Positions 63,867 to 64,000 of a DNA stretch of 64,000 nucleotides are shown one piece after another (position 1 is the first letter of the stretch; each line of letters starts with the position of its first letter). Source of the DNA: Sphingomonas turrisvirgatae (GTDB lineage: Bacteria > Pseudomonadota > Alphaproteobacteria > Sphingomonadales > Sphingomonadaceae); contig NZ_MDDS01000024.1 in assembly GCF_001721295.1 (NCBI RefSeq), positions 175,924 through 239,923 of the forward strand. Reading direction: 5' to 3'. Made by a program: the position numbers and the translations under genes. The notes under the pieces were generated by a model. That model was not told the DNA's origin, did not search any database, and saw nothing but the letters and a program-made list of their open reading frames with translations.

Positions 63867-64000
63867 ATGCGCCGCCTCATTGCCGGCCTTTGCGCCGCCG
63901 CCCTGCTCGCCAGCCCCGCCCTGGTGGCGCCGGGCGCCGCCCGGCGCCACCAGGGCGGGGCTGGCGAGCAGGGCGGCGGCGCAAAGGCCGGCAATGAGGC
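63867..64000 (+). CDS. Start of a second exported protein, probable M16 partner, cut by palindrome and window end
   Basis: The ATG at 63867 opens a signal peptide (MRRLIAGLCAAALLASPALV) one base after the peptidase stop, as expected for the inactive partner subunit of a paired M16 peptidase. From about residue 25 the sequence is the reverse complement of its own beginning, so the reading frame after 63936 is not trustworthy. The gene cannot be followed further. Confidence 0.5.
   Translation, partial: MRRLIAGLCAAALLASPALVAPGAARRHQGGAGEQGGGAKAGNE
63874..64000. repeat. Perfect palindrome with 63-bp arms at the window end
   Basis: Positions 63874-63936 and 63938-64000 are exact reverse complements around a single C at 63937; every base pair checked matches. 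The left arm is the signal-peptide coding start of the last gene, and the palindrome runs to the final base, so it may continue beyond. A coding sequence with such a perfect mirror is most likely a fold-back artefact at a contig end or a fresh inverted duplication. Confidence 0.95.

Overview
This window is high-GC chromosomal DNA from an alphaproteobacterium, most likely a Sphingomonas-like member of the Sphingomonadaceae. The evidence is the two large TonB-dependent receptors with Caulobacter/Sphingomonas-style plugs, the NodT-type RND efflux operon, the GC-rich codon use and the dispersed intergenic palindromes. No tRNA, rRNA, CRISPR array, transposase or phage gene was found.

Positions 1-6.3 kb hold sugar-acid and sugar uptake genes: the end of a mannonate dehydratase gene, a GntR/FCD regulator, and a leftward operon running DeoR regulator, DUF2291 lipoprotein, RbsA-like ATPase, RbsC-like permease and RbsB-like binding protein. 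Positions 6.3-12.4 kb and 19.9-26.9 kb look like the two halves of a pectin-utilisation region. They contain two TonB-dependent receptors, two Sde182-like (DUF1593) secreted proteins placed tail to tail (one frameshifted), a PL10-like pectate lyase and a CE8 pectin methylesterase. Palindromes with a central CG sit between the divergent genes and suggest shared control. Between the two halves (12.5-19.9 kb) lies an RND efflux operon: a 128-aa protein of unknown function, adaptor, pump and outer-membrane channel. A TetR gene lies just upstream, and inverted repeats overlap the operon promoter.

Positions 27-37 kb are housekeeping: tyrS, a PilZ protein, recG divergent from sdhE, mfd, a GAF protein and an rhlE-type helicase. 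Next come rplK-rplA with a terminator. A trehalose operon (otsB, GH15, otsA) then runs leftward. It is followed by a translationally coupled GNAT / JmjC-cupin / GNAT trio of unknown function, a second DEAD-box helicase, a DUF188 protein, an L,D-transpeptidase, a small lipoprotein and rplJ-rplL with a structured leader. The map gene with a 60-aa partner, a CinA/MoaB-like gene, and rpoC and rpoB on the minus strand complete the core. The usual contiguous rplKAJL-rpoBC cluster is therefore split: about 12 kb separates rplKA from rplJL, and rpoBC is inverted. Palindromic repeats lie at the borders.

The window ends in an M16 peptidase gene and the start of a second gene that runs into a perfect palindrome with 63-bp arms, centred at 63937 and reaching the last base. 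This is probably a contig-end fold-back or an inverted duplication.
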